Shown here piece by piece: positions 1 through 45,200 of a stretch of DNA of 64,000 nucleotides. Within the stretch, counting starts at the first letter, position 1; the number at the start of each line of letters is the position of its first letter. A program made the position numbers and the translations under genes. Source of the stretch: Arbacia lixula (lineage: Eukaryota; Echinodermata; Echinoidea; Arbacioida; Arbaciidae); assembly GCA_963669155.1 (NCBI GenBank), contig OZ022578.1, positions 8,412,730 to 8,476,729 on the forward strand. Direction: 5' to 3'. Under the pieces are notes generated by a model. The model had not been told where the DNA came from. It saw only the letters and a program-made list of their open reading frames with translations, and ran no database searches.

Positions 1-2395
1 TGGCACTCTCATTTGTTTTACCTTTAATTCTCAGGACGTAAACCTCTGGTTCTGAATGTGCGCTTTCTTGCTGAACTGCACATTGAACTCCAACGACATA
101 CTACATGTATATATCGTGTCAAAATCTAGTTATAATGTCGCGAATGGAAACGTTTTTTTCCAATCTATAACTTTTCATTTGATGAATGGGATTCTTCTGC
201 GAAGCGGCCCAATGCTTGACCAATATTGTCAAAGGGCAAAATTATGGAAAATACCTTGCGGCTCCCTGGGGAGAGTTTCAAGTTCATTCCCGTGGTTACT
301 GGTCATGTGAACATTTCTTTCAATAAGAAAAACCTTTAATCGCGACACAGAAATTCTCCAAAATTGGTCATCATGTCGATCCATGTTTGCTCGTGTAAGA
401 AGAGCGATTATGAGTTATATGAGGTTCAAAATGATGAGTTCTGTGCGTTTTGAGTGTTTGTATACCATACCAGAATATGGCGCGCCGCAAAACCGGAAGT
501 ACACGTCCCAAAAGCAATTGATCAGATATCAGTACATGTATTTCGAAGTGATATCATTTGATATCGGGTATATGCAATAGGGAGAAAGGCATAACATCAA
601 ACAATGCTACAATGTAGTAAACAATATACAAAATTAATTATTTTCTCTCCTCTTGAAGTTTTTGTTCATCTAGCACTAGTTTTGAGCATGCTGTCTGTAC
701 AACATACATCATATAGTACACACTATCTGCACTTTCCTTTTGTGTTCATTAAAAAAATATGACTAATGTAACAATCACACAGTAAAACTGCTCGGCTGTT
801 TATCTAATACCTCAGCTAACATAGAGGAAAGAAGAGAAGACACTGGCTTTCCTGCGCTTTGACCTCCGTCTGTCCCTTCCCTCCTTTCCCGTACTACAAC
901 TGAAAAAACAAAGATACAAGGTACCACATACACATGCAGTTTTCTGGCGCAACAGCTCATGTCTGCTCCCCACCATTCCGCTTCATTTCCTTTTGACGCA
1001 ATTCCTTTTTGATGTACCCTTCGTTAAGCTTATGCTTAAGCTTATGGTGAGGATTTTCCTGCTTCCTTAATCCTGGTCCAGTTAGGAAGTCAAATTCTGC
1101 CATGGAACTGCAGTAACCAAATGTAAGTGGCTTCATTGCACCCTGTAAGGCAATCTTATAACCCATTGTCTATTGTGTGTACAGCAGATTACACAGGAGT
1201 CATGCTGCTCAATATCTGAGTGGAGAACAGCCAGCCCACATACATGCAGGCTCAGTAGGGAACAGGTGATTAATCCATTGCTCCTTTGCAGGACGTGCAT
1301 ATTAGGCTGGTGGGAACATGTGAATATGTGACAGGCGCAAAGAGTGAATACTGTAATTTGGGGAGCATTCTTTTACACTGATATAAAACCAGAGGCAAAT
1401 CTGGAGTCCAGTTATGTTTTCAGGAAGCTTTTCTTGTTTCTCTTGCTTCCTTGCTTATATGGGTCACCTTATGTGAATGGCACTTCTTTGGAGTTAGGGG
1501 TGGGAGTCACCATAATTGAGACACTGCTTCTGCAAAATATTTCCCGAACTAACAAACCACAAATAATACAACATTGAATAATAGCTAATGTGTAGATATG
1601 TATAATTGTAATCTTTCTCACCCGATATGTGATGGTTTCTGATTCACCCCATAACAGGCCCAAGCTCTTTGGAGTCTCCTTATCACTAGGGGCCATTGCC
1701 ACATGCCCCCCCCCCCCCCCCCCAGATCTTGGCAACGGAATGCACCACAACCGCAACATTTTTTGGCAGTTTGCATGGTTGCACAAGTAGATGATGGACA
1801 TTTCTGCACATATTCCTTCCCCCCCCCCCCCATGATTCACATATGTAATGGTTAGAAAATCATCATTTCTAGGTATTTAAGGCAGAATTTGGGGTGCATT
1901 TGTCATGTGAAAATAATGTGGCATCGTGGTGGTATACCTGGTTGCTGCGATCTTGAACTTAAAAGTTGAGCAAGACTTCACAGAAAAGAGTCAAGAAACC
2001 TTGCATCAATATAATTTTGCATTTCTGAATGATTGCGCGAAATGTTGAAGGGGGGGGGGGGGCATCACGCCCACGCCTGATTAGGAATAAGAAGCACCAT
2101 AGCAACGAGGAGAGGGGAGAGTTATCTCCTCTTTCAGAAATATGGTGCCATCCTATCTTGTCAACTCCCATTTCATCTCCAAGCACAAGCTGACATCTTG
2201 GGGTTAGGGTTGAGAGTTTGTATTATGTGTCGGGTAAAATTGAAGGCATAATGTTTTGGTAATGTTCGCTGAAATTCAAAGAGTAATTTCAAGGCTTTGC
2301 TTACAGACAAAATGGGAATTAAACTAACGGGCTATGAACCGAGAGGGGGGCGGGGGTTTGAAGGACTGTTACACAGAGCAGGGGTAGCCCCCCTA
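1..2395. other. 3' flank of NCBP1, no gene recognised
   Basis: This stretch lies downstream of the NCBP1 stop codon (the gene is on the minus strand), so part of it is probably 3' UTR. I scanned it for TTTATT, the reverse complement of AATAAA, and found none. TTTAAT (ATTAAA on the minus strand) occurs near 22 and 333, so the real poly(A) site may be variant or lie outside. Homopolymer C/G tracts occur near 1705-1723, 1820-1831 and 2049-2062. The open frames here are short, lack splice signals and match no family I know. Confidence 0.5.
1065..1255. repeat. Dispersed repeat, copy 1
   Basis: This segment aligns by eye, same strand, with 31035-31230 inside NCBP1 intron 4. Shared landmarks in order are CCTGGTCCAGT, a TGCCAT.GAACT block, a TCTATTG/TCTATCG block and CTCAGTATCTGA / CTCAATATCTGA followed by CAGCC. 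Divergence is substantial, perhaps a quarter of positions. No terminal repeats were seen, so the class is unknown. Confidence 0.55.
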
Positions 2396-34924
<32,529 letters not shown>

Positions 34925-35110
34925 TTTTGCAGACTTCTCCTCCTCCTCAGTCAAAGTATTCGTAAACAGAGGTTGGATTAGTCGTTAATTTGTAATAGAG
35001 CTAGAACTAGAAGTTCTATTGTTTAATTCGTAATTCGTCGCGTTCACACGCTCCTTGAACCTGGCGACGAATAATTCGGAAATAAGGAGGGATGGTCTAA
35101 GTACGGTAGA
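34925..35110 (-). promoter_or_regulatory. NCBP1 5' leader with a hairpin
   Basis: This is the sequence immediately upstream of the NCBP1 ATG at 34924. A strong inverted repeat at about 35028-35078 pairs ATTCGTCGCG-TTCA with TGAA-GGCGACGAAT. No TATA box is evident at a fixed spacing. The transcription start is not determined, so the hairpin may lie in the 5' UTR or in the promoter. Confidence 0.4.
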
Positions 35111-36190
35111 ATAAAAAAGAAAAAAATTAATCTTCACGAGCTGTTTTTTTTTTTTTCAAATATTTGGAAACTCATTTGCTGGGAAGTTTTTCTTTGTTAT
35201 CATGTATGTCCAAGGGATGTTTTTTTTTACTATCGTACGAAATTTTAGTAAACTAATGAAGCACATGAGGTAAAAGCTGAATAATTGCTCTTTTTTCTTT
35301 TCTTTTCTTTTTATAAGTCTTCCTGATTCTTATCATTTACCGTGACATCAAAATGATATGTTGACTTCTGTTGAAGCAATTGTAAGTAGGTTTTATTTAA
35401 AATTCACCAACTGTTCAAAGGAAATTCGTGTCATATGTTTTAAAACGATTTTTCTATATTTTTCTCAGCTCCGCCTCAGAAAAGTCCTTCAGCTCAAGAT
35501 TCACATCGTAATATCATCAAAGGTAGAACTGATCAGTACTAGCTAACATAACTACCCCCACCTGCTCACAAAAGCATCACATGTCTTCACACAATACCAA
35601 CCTGTCAGAAGGTAATAATTGTTTGCTATGTCACAATTTTTTTTATTTAATGCCGTTTTTATTATAACAAATTAAAATCAATTACAAGATTTACAAAGTA
35701 TTATGAAGAGACAAATTTACCAGAGTATCCCAAGGAAGAAGCAATGATTTTGCATTGTATCTCAAACACGCGATGCTGTCATGGCTATTGTAAGCAATTA
35801 CAGCCTTACAATAAATATATATATGAGCATAATTTTGTCTATATTGTTCACCTATTTCTACATTTGATTATGTCACGATGGGAATCTTGAGCTGGTTGAA
35901 ATTCTGTTGAGTGCTGAGAAAAATGGAGTTATTATTTCATTGCACAATTTTGTAATACTAAACACCAGCAGAAGTCGACATATATTTTGAAGTCAGGGGA
36001 CCTTATATTCAAACCGGCATATCGCGCACGGTATTCACAATATGTTGATATAGTGCCAGTTATGCTTCAGGATCAACTACAGTTGAGGCCGAAAGTTTAT
36101 ATACACCCATGGAATTCAGTTAAATTTGTTCGCTTGCCAAACATTATAAAATTTACTATGTCTTCAGAAATATAACAAAAGATAACATAA
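35111..36190. other. Intergenic, nothing recognised
   Basis: AT-rich sequence upstream of NCBP1 with poly-T tracts. I see no exon, RNA gene or clear repeat. Confidence 0.5.
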
Positions 36191-36191
36191 C

Positions 36192-37545
36192 TTGAGCAAC
36201 ATAACTTGGCAGGATTGTACCTTTACGTATTAACTAACTTCCGTGTGAAAATCACATTAATCTATTCAGTCATGCACGAGTGAGCACACAACAAAGGCAA
36301 AATTGTCACTTTTCAAAAGTCACAAGGGTAATTGTTTATGCCATTTTAACAGCACATTTTGGCATCTCTTGAGCGATTTTTAAATTGTATTCATTCAACT
36401 ATGACATGGAAATGACTTCTTATGTACACATAACAGGTCATGTTACATCTTTGTCAAAAACCTAGAGCTTTATTTTTTCACAAAAATAAAGGGGTTTTAA
36501 CAGTTTAAAACTCAAGAGGGATGGGTATCTTTTAAACTGTGCTCATTCAACCAGAAAAAAAATATGTTAAGTGTATGGATAGGTGCAGGGATGTGTTATG
36601 GAAGGATATGAAACAACTTTCTCCCTTTGAACCCATGTGCCAAGCCGCTGAAAAGTTATGTATTCTCAACAGGTGCTGTTCAGGTGTTTGAACAATTATG
36701 AATATGATTGTGTGGCAACGGCTTCTCAGAGAGAACAAAATAAATGTACAGTCTCATTTCGCTTGTCCCGTTCTGTTAATAGCATTAATACTTCCATGAG
36801 CAAAACAGGTATCAGCAAACACGAATAAACAAGTTTTTCAAGTGAAATATCTCTGTTTCACGCAAACACACACAAACGCCGTTAATGATAATACACAGCT
36901 TAATATATCATTTTGAGAGTGGTTGAATCCCCCAAATGCACAAGTTGTCGGAAAGTGAAGAAATTGGCCAATTTTGTAAGTAATACAAATAGCTTATATG
37001 TCCGATTTTTAATGATTCCTCAATACTTTTCGAAACAAAAGCAGAGTAAATGATTTGTCATTATCTGCCGTTAACTTCGTTAAAGTTTGCAAACAAATTT
37101 GTCAAAAACAAAACGTCTACAGACAAATGTGAAATTAAAGAAATTTCTTGTCAAGTTGACATCAGCTAAATGTCGGCACGGCACATGGAACATCAAAGCA
37201 TTGTCATGATTATGGAATGCTTTTGACATTCATGAGCACGCTTCAGAACCCATACAGATGTTTGAATATATTATGCTCGAGTTTCTACTCCTTCGTAACA
37301 CCTCCCTGGATAGGTGTTAGTGTGTCGAGAGTTGGATGATAAACAATAAAAGGACATAGATTATGCACCAGAAATGGAATTCATTAAAATTCATATGACA
37401 GAATCCCAAATTACCCTAGTGACTTTTGAAAAGTACCAATTTTGCCTTTAATGTGTACTCACTCATGCATGACTGAGTGGATTAATGTGATTATCACATA
37501 GAAGTTAGTCGTTAAAGTACAATCCTGCCAAGTTATGTTGCTCAA
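36192..37545. mobile_element. Foldback element with inverted ends of about 145 bp
   Basis: The left arm 36192-36333 (starting TTGAGCAACATAACTTGGC) is inverted at 37403-37545 with about 85 to 90 percent identity by eye. Landmarks are CAGGATTGTAC, AATCACATTAATC, a GAGTGAG..CAC block, GGCAAAATTG and CTTTTCAAAAGTCAC. A second transposon (36586-37308) is nested inside, so the unoccupied element would be about 630 bp. No target duplication was clear at the outer ends. No protein is encoded. Confidence 0.8.
36586..37308. mobile_element. Nested hAT-like non-autonomous element, copy 1
   Basis: The 723-bp element begins CAGGGATGTGTTATGGAAGGA and ends with the inverted sequence TCCTTCGTAACACCTCCCTG. 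It is flanked by a perfect 8-bp duplication GATAGGTG (36578-36585 and 37309-37316). CAGGG termini with 8-bp duplications are the hAT superfamily signature. The interior matches 44970-45687 in the opposite orientation. No transposase frame survives. Confidence 0.85.
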
Positions 37546-37574
37546 AATCTCTTCGATAAAAAGTTGTGCTATTT

Positions 37575-39115
37575 TGCTTATGGGGGGGGGGGGGCTTACT
37601 TTTTTGTTGTGTTTAGAGAAGATTCAATAGCTGCATGGAGTACCATATCAGCCGTTTAATTAATGAAGATTCACAATTTCATAAGTACGTTTTAACCTTT
37701 TCATGGTTGAAACGATCTGTAATAGAAATATATAGAAAAGAAAAATGCATTTGTTGAGTTAGGAAGTCCACCCACTAGTAGCTGCTTAGGCAAAATTACA
37801 ATAATTCTTTATTTCTTCTCTCATTTTTTTTTTCATGAACACACAAACCAAAAAGTATTAGCTCTTACTCAAAAATTTAAAATGAAGATATTGGGAAAAT
37901 CAGGGTTTTTTTTTTCTAGAATAAAGGGTTTAAATTGTGATTAATTTTATAGGTAGTTATGTTACTATATATTTCATTTTGGTGGTCAGTTACACCGTTG
38001 CAATTCAGATTATTTAACAGGGACCGCGGAGTGGAGGTATTGAAAGCGGGGGTGGGGGGGGGGGGGGGTGAACATAATTAAACGTTTGACACGTAACTTT
38101 GATAATAATGCATTTTGTATGCTTATGTGTATTTTTTCTGGAGGTCTACAGTCGATTAAACTTCAAAGGTGGAATTCTGATTGAGTGGCTCAATTTAGCA
38201 CAGTGCAACTAAAACGCGCCGTTTCGCGACGTCGTTTTACGAGGGAGAGAGAGAGAGAGGGGGGGGGGGGTTAAAAGAAAGCAGGTGGAGGTAGAAGGGG
38301 AGAGGACGCTAGAAGCACAATTATATTCAGAGGGTTTGGCCAACTTGGTTTTAATAGAATACAGAAGTGTGACGTCATTAATTTCTTTAAGCATTGGAAA
38401 GCCTACTAATTTCTCGTTTCTGGTAGATTTAGACAGTATAAACTACATTTGTTCTTCTCTTTTTAGTCTAGCAGGTAAGGGGGTACCCATGCACCCTCCC
38501 TCCCCCCCCCCAAAAAAAAAAGAAATGCTAATAATAATAAAATAAAACAATAATAATTGTGATAAATAGATGAAATAAAAACAAATGGAGGTTAGAGGGT
38601 TTCCACCCCCCCTGGAATTTCCACGACAAAACCCTGTTGTGAAGAAAAATCCCCCCCCCCCCCCTTCCTGGGAAAAAGCTGGACCCGCCCCTGCCACCCA
38701 ACACTCCTCTCCGAGCCGGCCCCCGAGCATGTGCCATCAACATAAAGCAAACAATCATCTGCAGCCGGCGATTCATTCAGAGTACAAAACATTTCACCGT
38801 GGACTGGTTCCACTTATATCCAAATGACTCTGTACATATCTTATTTACGTCATCGCAATATAGCATTCAAAGTGCGGTCATAAAACGTAACCTTAACAAA
38901 GATATGTGAAGAATCGTCGTATAGTGAATCAGGTGTCCACACACACAAAAAAGATGTCCCGTTACGGTTTGTTTATTCAACATAACAGGTCTCATGTCAA
39001 CACTTCGTACTAAACCATTTAAAGTGCTCTCATGCAGTTTGGCGTTGAAACATATCAGTCACATTTGATTACCTGTTCAAGATATTATAGGCCTTGTATA
39101 CTTTTCCCTTTAGCC
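37575..39115. other. Region upstream of the SLC43 start codon
   Basis: It contains many G/C homopolymer runs (near 37580, 38050, 38261, 38504 and 38650). A strong donor-like CAG/GTAAGG at 38474/38475 and a pyrimidine-rich acceptor TTTTCCCTTTAG just before 39114 suggest a 5' noncoding exon spliced to the start-codon exon. That is inferred only. A CRE palindrome TGACGTCA lies at 38370-38377. Confidence 0.4.
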
Positions 39116-42100
39116 ATGGCTCATGGCAAATCGATGGAGAAGGAATTTGTGTTGTTGATTGGTCTTTTGGAAAACCTTGTTTACGGAGGTGTCATTTTGG
39201 GGTGGCCATCTTTGGTGTTCGTTCTGAAAGACATCGGTTATTTCAGTGAGGATTGTTGGCCAACCAAAGAAAATACAACAGTCTCTACGGATAAGCCTTC
39301 GACAAAGGGCCAGGCAGTGACAACAGATTTTGGTGAATATAAAATTGTAGTGATCTATCGTGCCAGCGAAAAATTGATACAAAAATGCTGTATATTTATT
39401 TGTATTTGACTGCACACTAGGTGTTAAAAAACTACTGTTGACACTTTTGAAAAATGTTTAAAAATCAGTATCACCTCAAATCAAGCTGAAACTGACACAT
39501 CATAAAGTCAAGGGATGTCAATTTTTAGAGATAAGTTTGGTGACACACTCTTGGTTACTTTTCTTGTAATAATCCTTGGAATATTTAATGAGATTTTCAC
39601 TTTTTGACAAATTTGTATTATAAGGAAATGTGTGTGTCAGATAATTAATTCAGAACGCAGCAATGGTCCTTGTGCATTACTCATGCCAACCCACAGCTTC
39701 TTTTCTGTCAGAAAAATCATGCATTCTTAATGACAATGTGATGGCAGTTGCTAGTAAACAGGTGTGATACACAATGGTCATTATTGTGTTCTGAATCAAT
39801 TATCTCAAACACACAGCTTGTGAGGTTCATATTTGTCCAAAAGTGAAAATCTCATTAAATATTTCAAGGATTATTACAAAAAGTGATCAATGAAATGTCA
39901 CAAAACTTGTCTCTAAAACAAATCGACATCCCTTGACGCTATTAGGTGGTCTGTCGCCAACGACAGATCACCTCTTAATTTCGTTAGAATTGTCTTTATC
40001 TTCTTCTTCTTCTTCTTCTTCTTCTTCTTCTTCTTTCCCTTCTTCTTCTTCTTCTTCTTCTTCTTCTTCTTCTTTATTTTTATTCCTTCACCCCCACTTT
40101 TTTGTGCCGCGCATAACTCATAATTGCCTACATCATTTTTATTGAAACTTTTATCACTTTTTGGTATTAATGTAATCTTTTAGGAATAAGCTTTTCAAGG
40201 GGATCACATGATCATGACGTCATCAACGAGCAATTTATTGAAAAAATATTACTTCATCCTACTCCAGAATGGATAATTGGATCAAAATGAAATTTGACAT
40301 GAATAAATTAAACAAGTTAACAAATAATTTCATTACAAAAAAACGCGCGCGTACGCGAACGTTATTGCATTTACAAGCGTGCAAAATTTAAAAATGCTCT
40401 AAATCAGCTAGAATTTTTTTGCATATTTTTTAGGCTATTTCGAGTATTTCAAAATTTTCCGCGCGTACGCGCGCGTTCGCACGTTTTTCCGTGCGTAGCG
40501 CAAATGCATGGTCAAAATTCCGTTTTTTGGTAGATTCATGTTTGTGATACTGCAAACAACACATCCTGAAATTTTGAGTCATTTCCATGCAATAATAAGG
40601 TCGTGCGGGTACGTCAAAGTTGAAAGTCTGCGCGTGCGCCAATACGCTTTTGCGTGCAAATATTGCAAAAAACATGACTGTCTTTAATCAGCCATATCTC
40701 CTCAGAATGGCTGGTGACCCCCTATTTTTTTTAATATTCGAAAGGAGTATGAAATTTAGATGTGATTTCATATGTTATTTCACCGGTAAGTACATCTTGA
40801 CGTCATCATATTGCCATATGAATCGAAAAAATTAATTTTCAATTATGACGTCATTAACTTTTTTACCCGTTTTTGCATATCTCAGTAATCCTTAGTGAAT
40901 TTTCTCCCAAATTTTATTATTAGGTAGCTTAGAGATTGCTCTACGAATTACTGGCCTTCCTTTTTTAATATGATTCCACCTTCTTGGTATAAATTTGATT
41001 ATAGACATTAATGTGAAAATTTGACCTATGTACGTGCAATGTCAATGGAAGGGGAATTTATGAAATGACATGACGAGCTTCTAGGAGCTGTATCTCGCTT
41101 ATGTTGAATTCTGTTACTCTGAAATCTTAGTATGTTGTAGCTGAGTCTACTAGCTTTTGGGAACATTATCTAATTTTTTAATCAAATGTCGGGATCATGG
41201 CGAAAGTTCAGCTTGATTATCGATTCTTACTCATTCTAACCCCTGCTGGGCATTACGTGTTAAGTGAATGGGAAGATTTGTGGCACAATGGGTAAGGCGC
41301 TGCTTTAAGATCTCGAGGCCCCCGGTTCGATTTCTGGAGTGGGTATGGTCAATTTTTGTATTCCTTTTGCAATGTTTATTTTGCCACTTTCCTCTGTTCT
41401 ATCCCTCACTTTGTAATTGTCTTTGAGATTTTCTTTCCCATTCTTTTTCTCACGCCCCTTTATCTTACATGATATTAATTACATGTTATTAGCACAGACA
41501 TAAGATCATTTTGTGTAGTCTCTGAAATGTTAGTATATTGTACGTGGTTTATGAGTTTTCTTGAGCGTTGCCTCTGATTTCTAATAAATAGATAGTGTCA
41601 CCATGGAAAGACGATGGTGTCATGGTGCATTTACCATACCATGTCTGTGCACAAATTTGCCAATGCAGATCACCTTATACTTGTCCACAAGTATGTCTCG
41701 TGATAATTTATGTTTGATATCTGCAAGCAGTGCTACATGTGGGCGGGGGGAGGGGGGGGGGGGGCGATATGCTTCCGAGCAACAGATATTATGCTTATAC
41801 CACCCCTGGGCTCCCTAACACACGTATTGTCCCATATCACCTCTATTTGCATATCTGTTGTTGACATTCAATGGATGTGCAGTGTGGCGTGAATCTCGTG
41901 ACTGTAACCGGAGATACATTCTTCGGGATTGAGCTAACACACATCAACCCACCAGTCCGTACATATTATCTAGTGCGATTTATTGTGTACATTGAAAAGA
42001 GACAGTTGTGTTTCAAATAAAAAACAAATCTTAACGCATATTTTTGTAACTGATCTGTAATCATTCCAGCTTTCTCATATGGTGGAAATAATTAAACATT

Positions 42101-42187
42101 TATAAATGACAATATGCCGCAGTAGCAACCCCCCCCCCCCCCACCCTGTTTGTCTGTCTGTATGTCTCTCTGTCTCTGTCTCTCCTT

Positions 42188-42237
<50 letters not shown>

Positions 42238-45200
42238 GTCTCTCCTTCAAATTCTTTGATATTCCCTTGCACTCTCCCGTTCGTTCTCTACATCGTTATT
42301 TCCAGAGCCAGTTTGGCCAACTCAGTTTCATTATAGGTAACAATATGGCGCTTATTATTTTATTGTCTGCTTGCTTGCCAAACTCTGTGTATAGATGGCT
42401 GTAGTTATCCAGATGTTTAGCCTATCACCATTATCAGCTCTGTATGTCTCTCCTCCTACATTTCTCTTTCCTCTGTTCTCTTTCTATGTTTCTCTGTCTA
42501 TATTTCTTTCCATTTCTTTTTCTATTACTCACATACACACTCGCCTACATACAATTACTAACATACACACAAACGCATTGAACAAAGAAAGAAGCTCATT
42601 TCCCCATGTGTTCCCTCTGTAAGTTCTACTGCATTTACATAATATGAACTTATGGAATTGGTATATATTTATCTGAAAATGGCATATCTGTTTCATGAGC
42701 ACTTTGCAGAAGGGCCTCTGAAAATAGAGGCGGGTGAGTTTGAACCTTGGTAAAATAAATACTGCAACTACACGTGGTGGAAGATTCCCGCCTGAACTAG
42801 GTTGGGCCCACGCACAGTCAGATCTTGTTCTTGCAAAAGAATTATTTCTGTAAGATATTTGCATGGAATAATGCCGTGACCCCTGTTAGTACTTTGATGT
42901 ATTCATAAAGAAATAGGGTGCAGCTTGTCTGGAATGAGCGCAGACATCACGTGATGAGGTGCGTTATGTATTCATTTCATTCATCATATTCAGTAGAAGT
43001 CTATAATAGCATGTGCAACGTGGCATGTATTATCGCAGATTGGCCTAATTTTACAAAGCAGACGGACTATGCAGTCTCCATACTCGAGTACATGGCATGG
43101 AATGGCCGACTCTGTGTACGTTCATAATGCCTGTCAAAGTGCTGTTCCTTTTATTACCAATTAATGTTGAATTTATGATTGAAACATCATCAATGATTAT
43201 TGTGATATCTAGCTCCAAATATGGGTTTCCTTTTAATGGGACGCACTGTATAATCAAAATAAAGAGAAATGTTAGAAATAATATTTTTTTTTATTTTATC
43301 CAAAATAAATCAACATTATTTTTCACAAAAAATGTTAGATAAGAAAACGCATGGCAAATTCTTAAGATTTTGTTCCCTCATCTAAGGGGAGGGGGAAGAA
43401 ACTACCCAACCTATAGTTACTTTAGACAAAGAGAGTACATATGTCCCTGAGTGATCGCTGCCCGTGCTAAAAGAAAAGGGATACTTACGAAATGCAAACT
43501 TTACTTGCCCAGCAGGGGCAATGTTTTACATTGACTTTCAATGATAGGCCTACAAATATTGTTTGATTCGGTGACAACCATGTGGAGTAATGTCGAAAAA
43601 CGTACAAATCTAGATGATCAATGCAATCTTTTCAAATAGTGCATACTAAAAGTAGCTTTATGTTAGAAGTGATATTCAATATATGTCGACCGATTGCATG
43701 TATACTGAAATGAATAGAGACCACATGTATTTACCGTGATAAATCAGAAGTCATGTCGATGACGTCTTCATGATGTAATTTGATTACAGGTATTTATGTA
43801 AAAATCACACGCTTGTACGTGTTATGTCAATGGAAGGGGCATTTATTTCTCATCATGAAATGACATGTCGACCTTTAATCTATGATCAATTTGTTTTCGT
43901 GTGAATCAACAATGCCCAGTCTGATTATGATTAATTGATACATAATTCTCATACATGTATTTCTAAGATGAGGTATTGAGGAGACTATGAGGTAAGCAGT
44001 ACAGTTTTATATTGTTGTTTATGCTGTCATTTTGAGCCATTTCCTTGCAATGAATAGGTTTAGTGCGTCAAAGTTGAAAGTCTGCGCGTGCGTCAATTTA
44101 AGTATTCTGAAAGATGATGGAATGTAGATGTGATTTCATGTATCATTTTGTCCTCAAGTACATCGTTACATCATTATATTGCCATATGAATCGAAAAAAT
44201 GAATTTTCATGTATGACGTCATGAACTTCTTTAGCCGTATTCGTGTATCTCTGTAATCCATAAATTTTCCCTCAAATTTCAGTATGTTGTGCCTAAGACA
44301 TTGTTCTATGGTAAAATTGCCATTATTTTTCATTTTGATAACGCCTTCATGGTGTAATTTTTTTTTATTATAGGCATTAATGCAAAAATCGGATGTTTGT
44401 ACGTGTAATGTCATTGGGAGGGGCATTTATTTCAAATCATGAAATGACATGACGATCTTTTAGGAGCTGTTTAGTTCTTTTACTCTGAAATTTATTTTTT
44501 ATGTAGCTCAGTCTATTAGCTTTCTGTAACGTGGTCTTTATTTTCTAATCAGACGTCGGGATCATGGCGAAATTTCAGCTTAAACATTTATTTTTACATC
44601 ATTATAGCCCCTTTTTCTGCTTTACGTGTTAAATGAATGGGAAGATTTATGGCTCAATGGGAAAGGCGCTGTTTTAAGAACGCGAGGCCCCCGGCTCGAA
44701 TCCTGGTGTGTGTAGGGGAAATTTTTCATTCCTTTTGCAATGTGAGTTTTGCGGCCTTCATCTGTTCAATCCCTCACTTTATCATTCTCTGAGATTTTCT
44801 TTCCCATTTTTCCTCTCTCCCCTTTATCATGTTGCTAACACATACATTTGATCATTTAGGCAAATATTTGCAATGCTAGTATGTTGTAAGTGCGCTATGA
44901 CCTTTCGTGAGCGTTGCCCTTGATTTCTTATGAATAGATGGTGTCACCACGGAAGGTCCATGGTGTCACCAGGGAAGTGTTATAGGAAGGAGTAGAAACT
45001 CGAGCATAATACATTCAAACATCTGTATGGGTTCTAAAGCGTGCTCATGAATGTCAAAAGAATTCCATAATCCTGACAATGCTTTGATGTTCCATGTCCC
45101 GAGCCGACATTTAGCTGATGTCAACTTGAAAAGAAATTTCCCATTTGTCTGTAGACGTTTTGTTTTTGACAAATTTGTATGCAAACTATAAGGAAGTCAA

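Noticed and set aside
2198..2215. GGGGTTAGGGTT resembling telomere repeats
   Set aside because: Fewer than two units and no array; chance is sufficient.
41272..41345. Functional tRNA gene
   Set aside because: The B box has a mismatch, no acceptor stem forms and the same sequence recurs inside a longer repeat at 44640.
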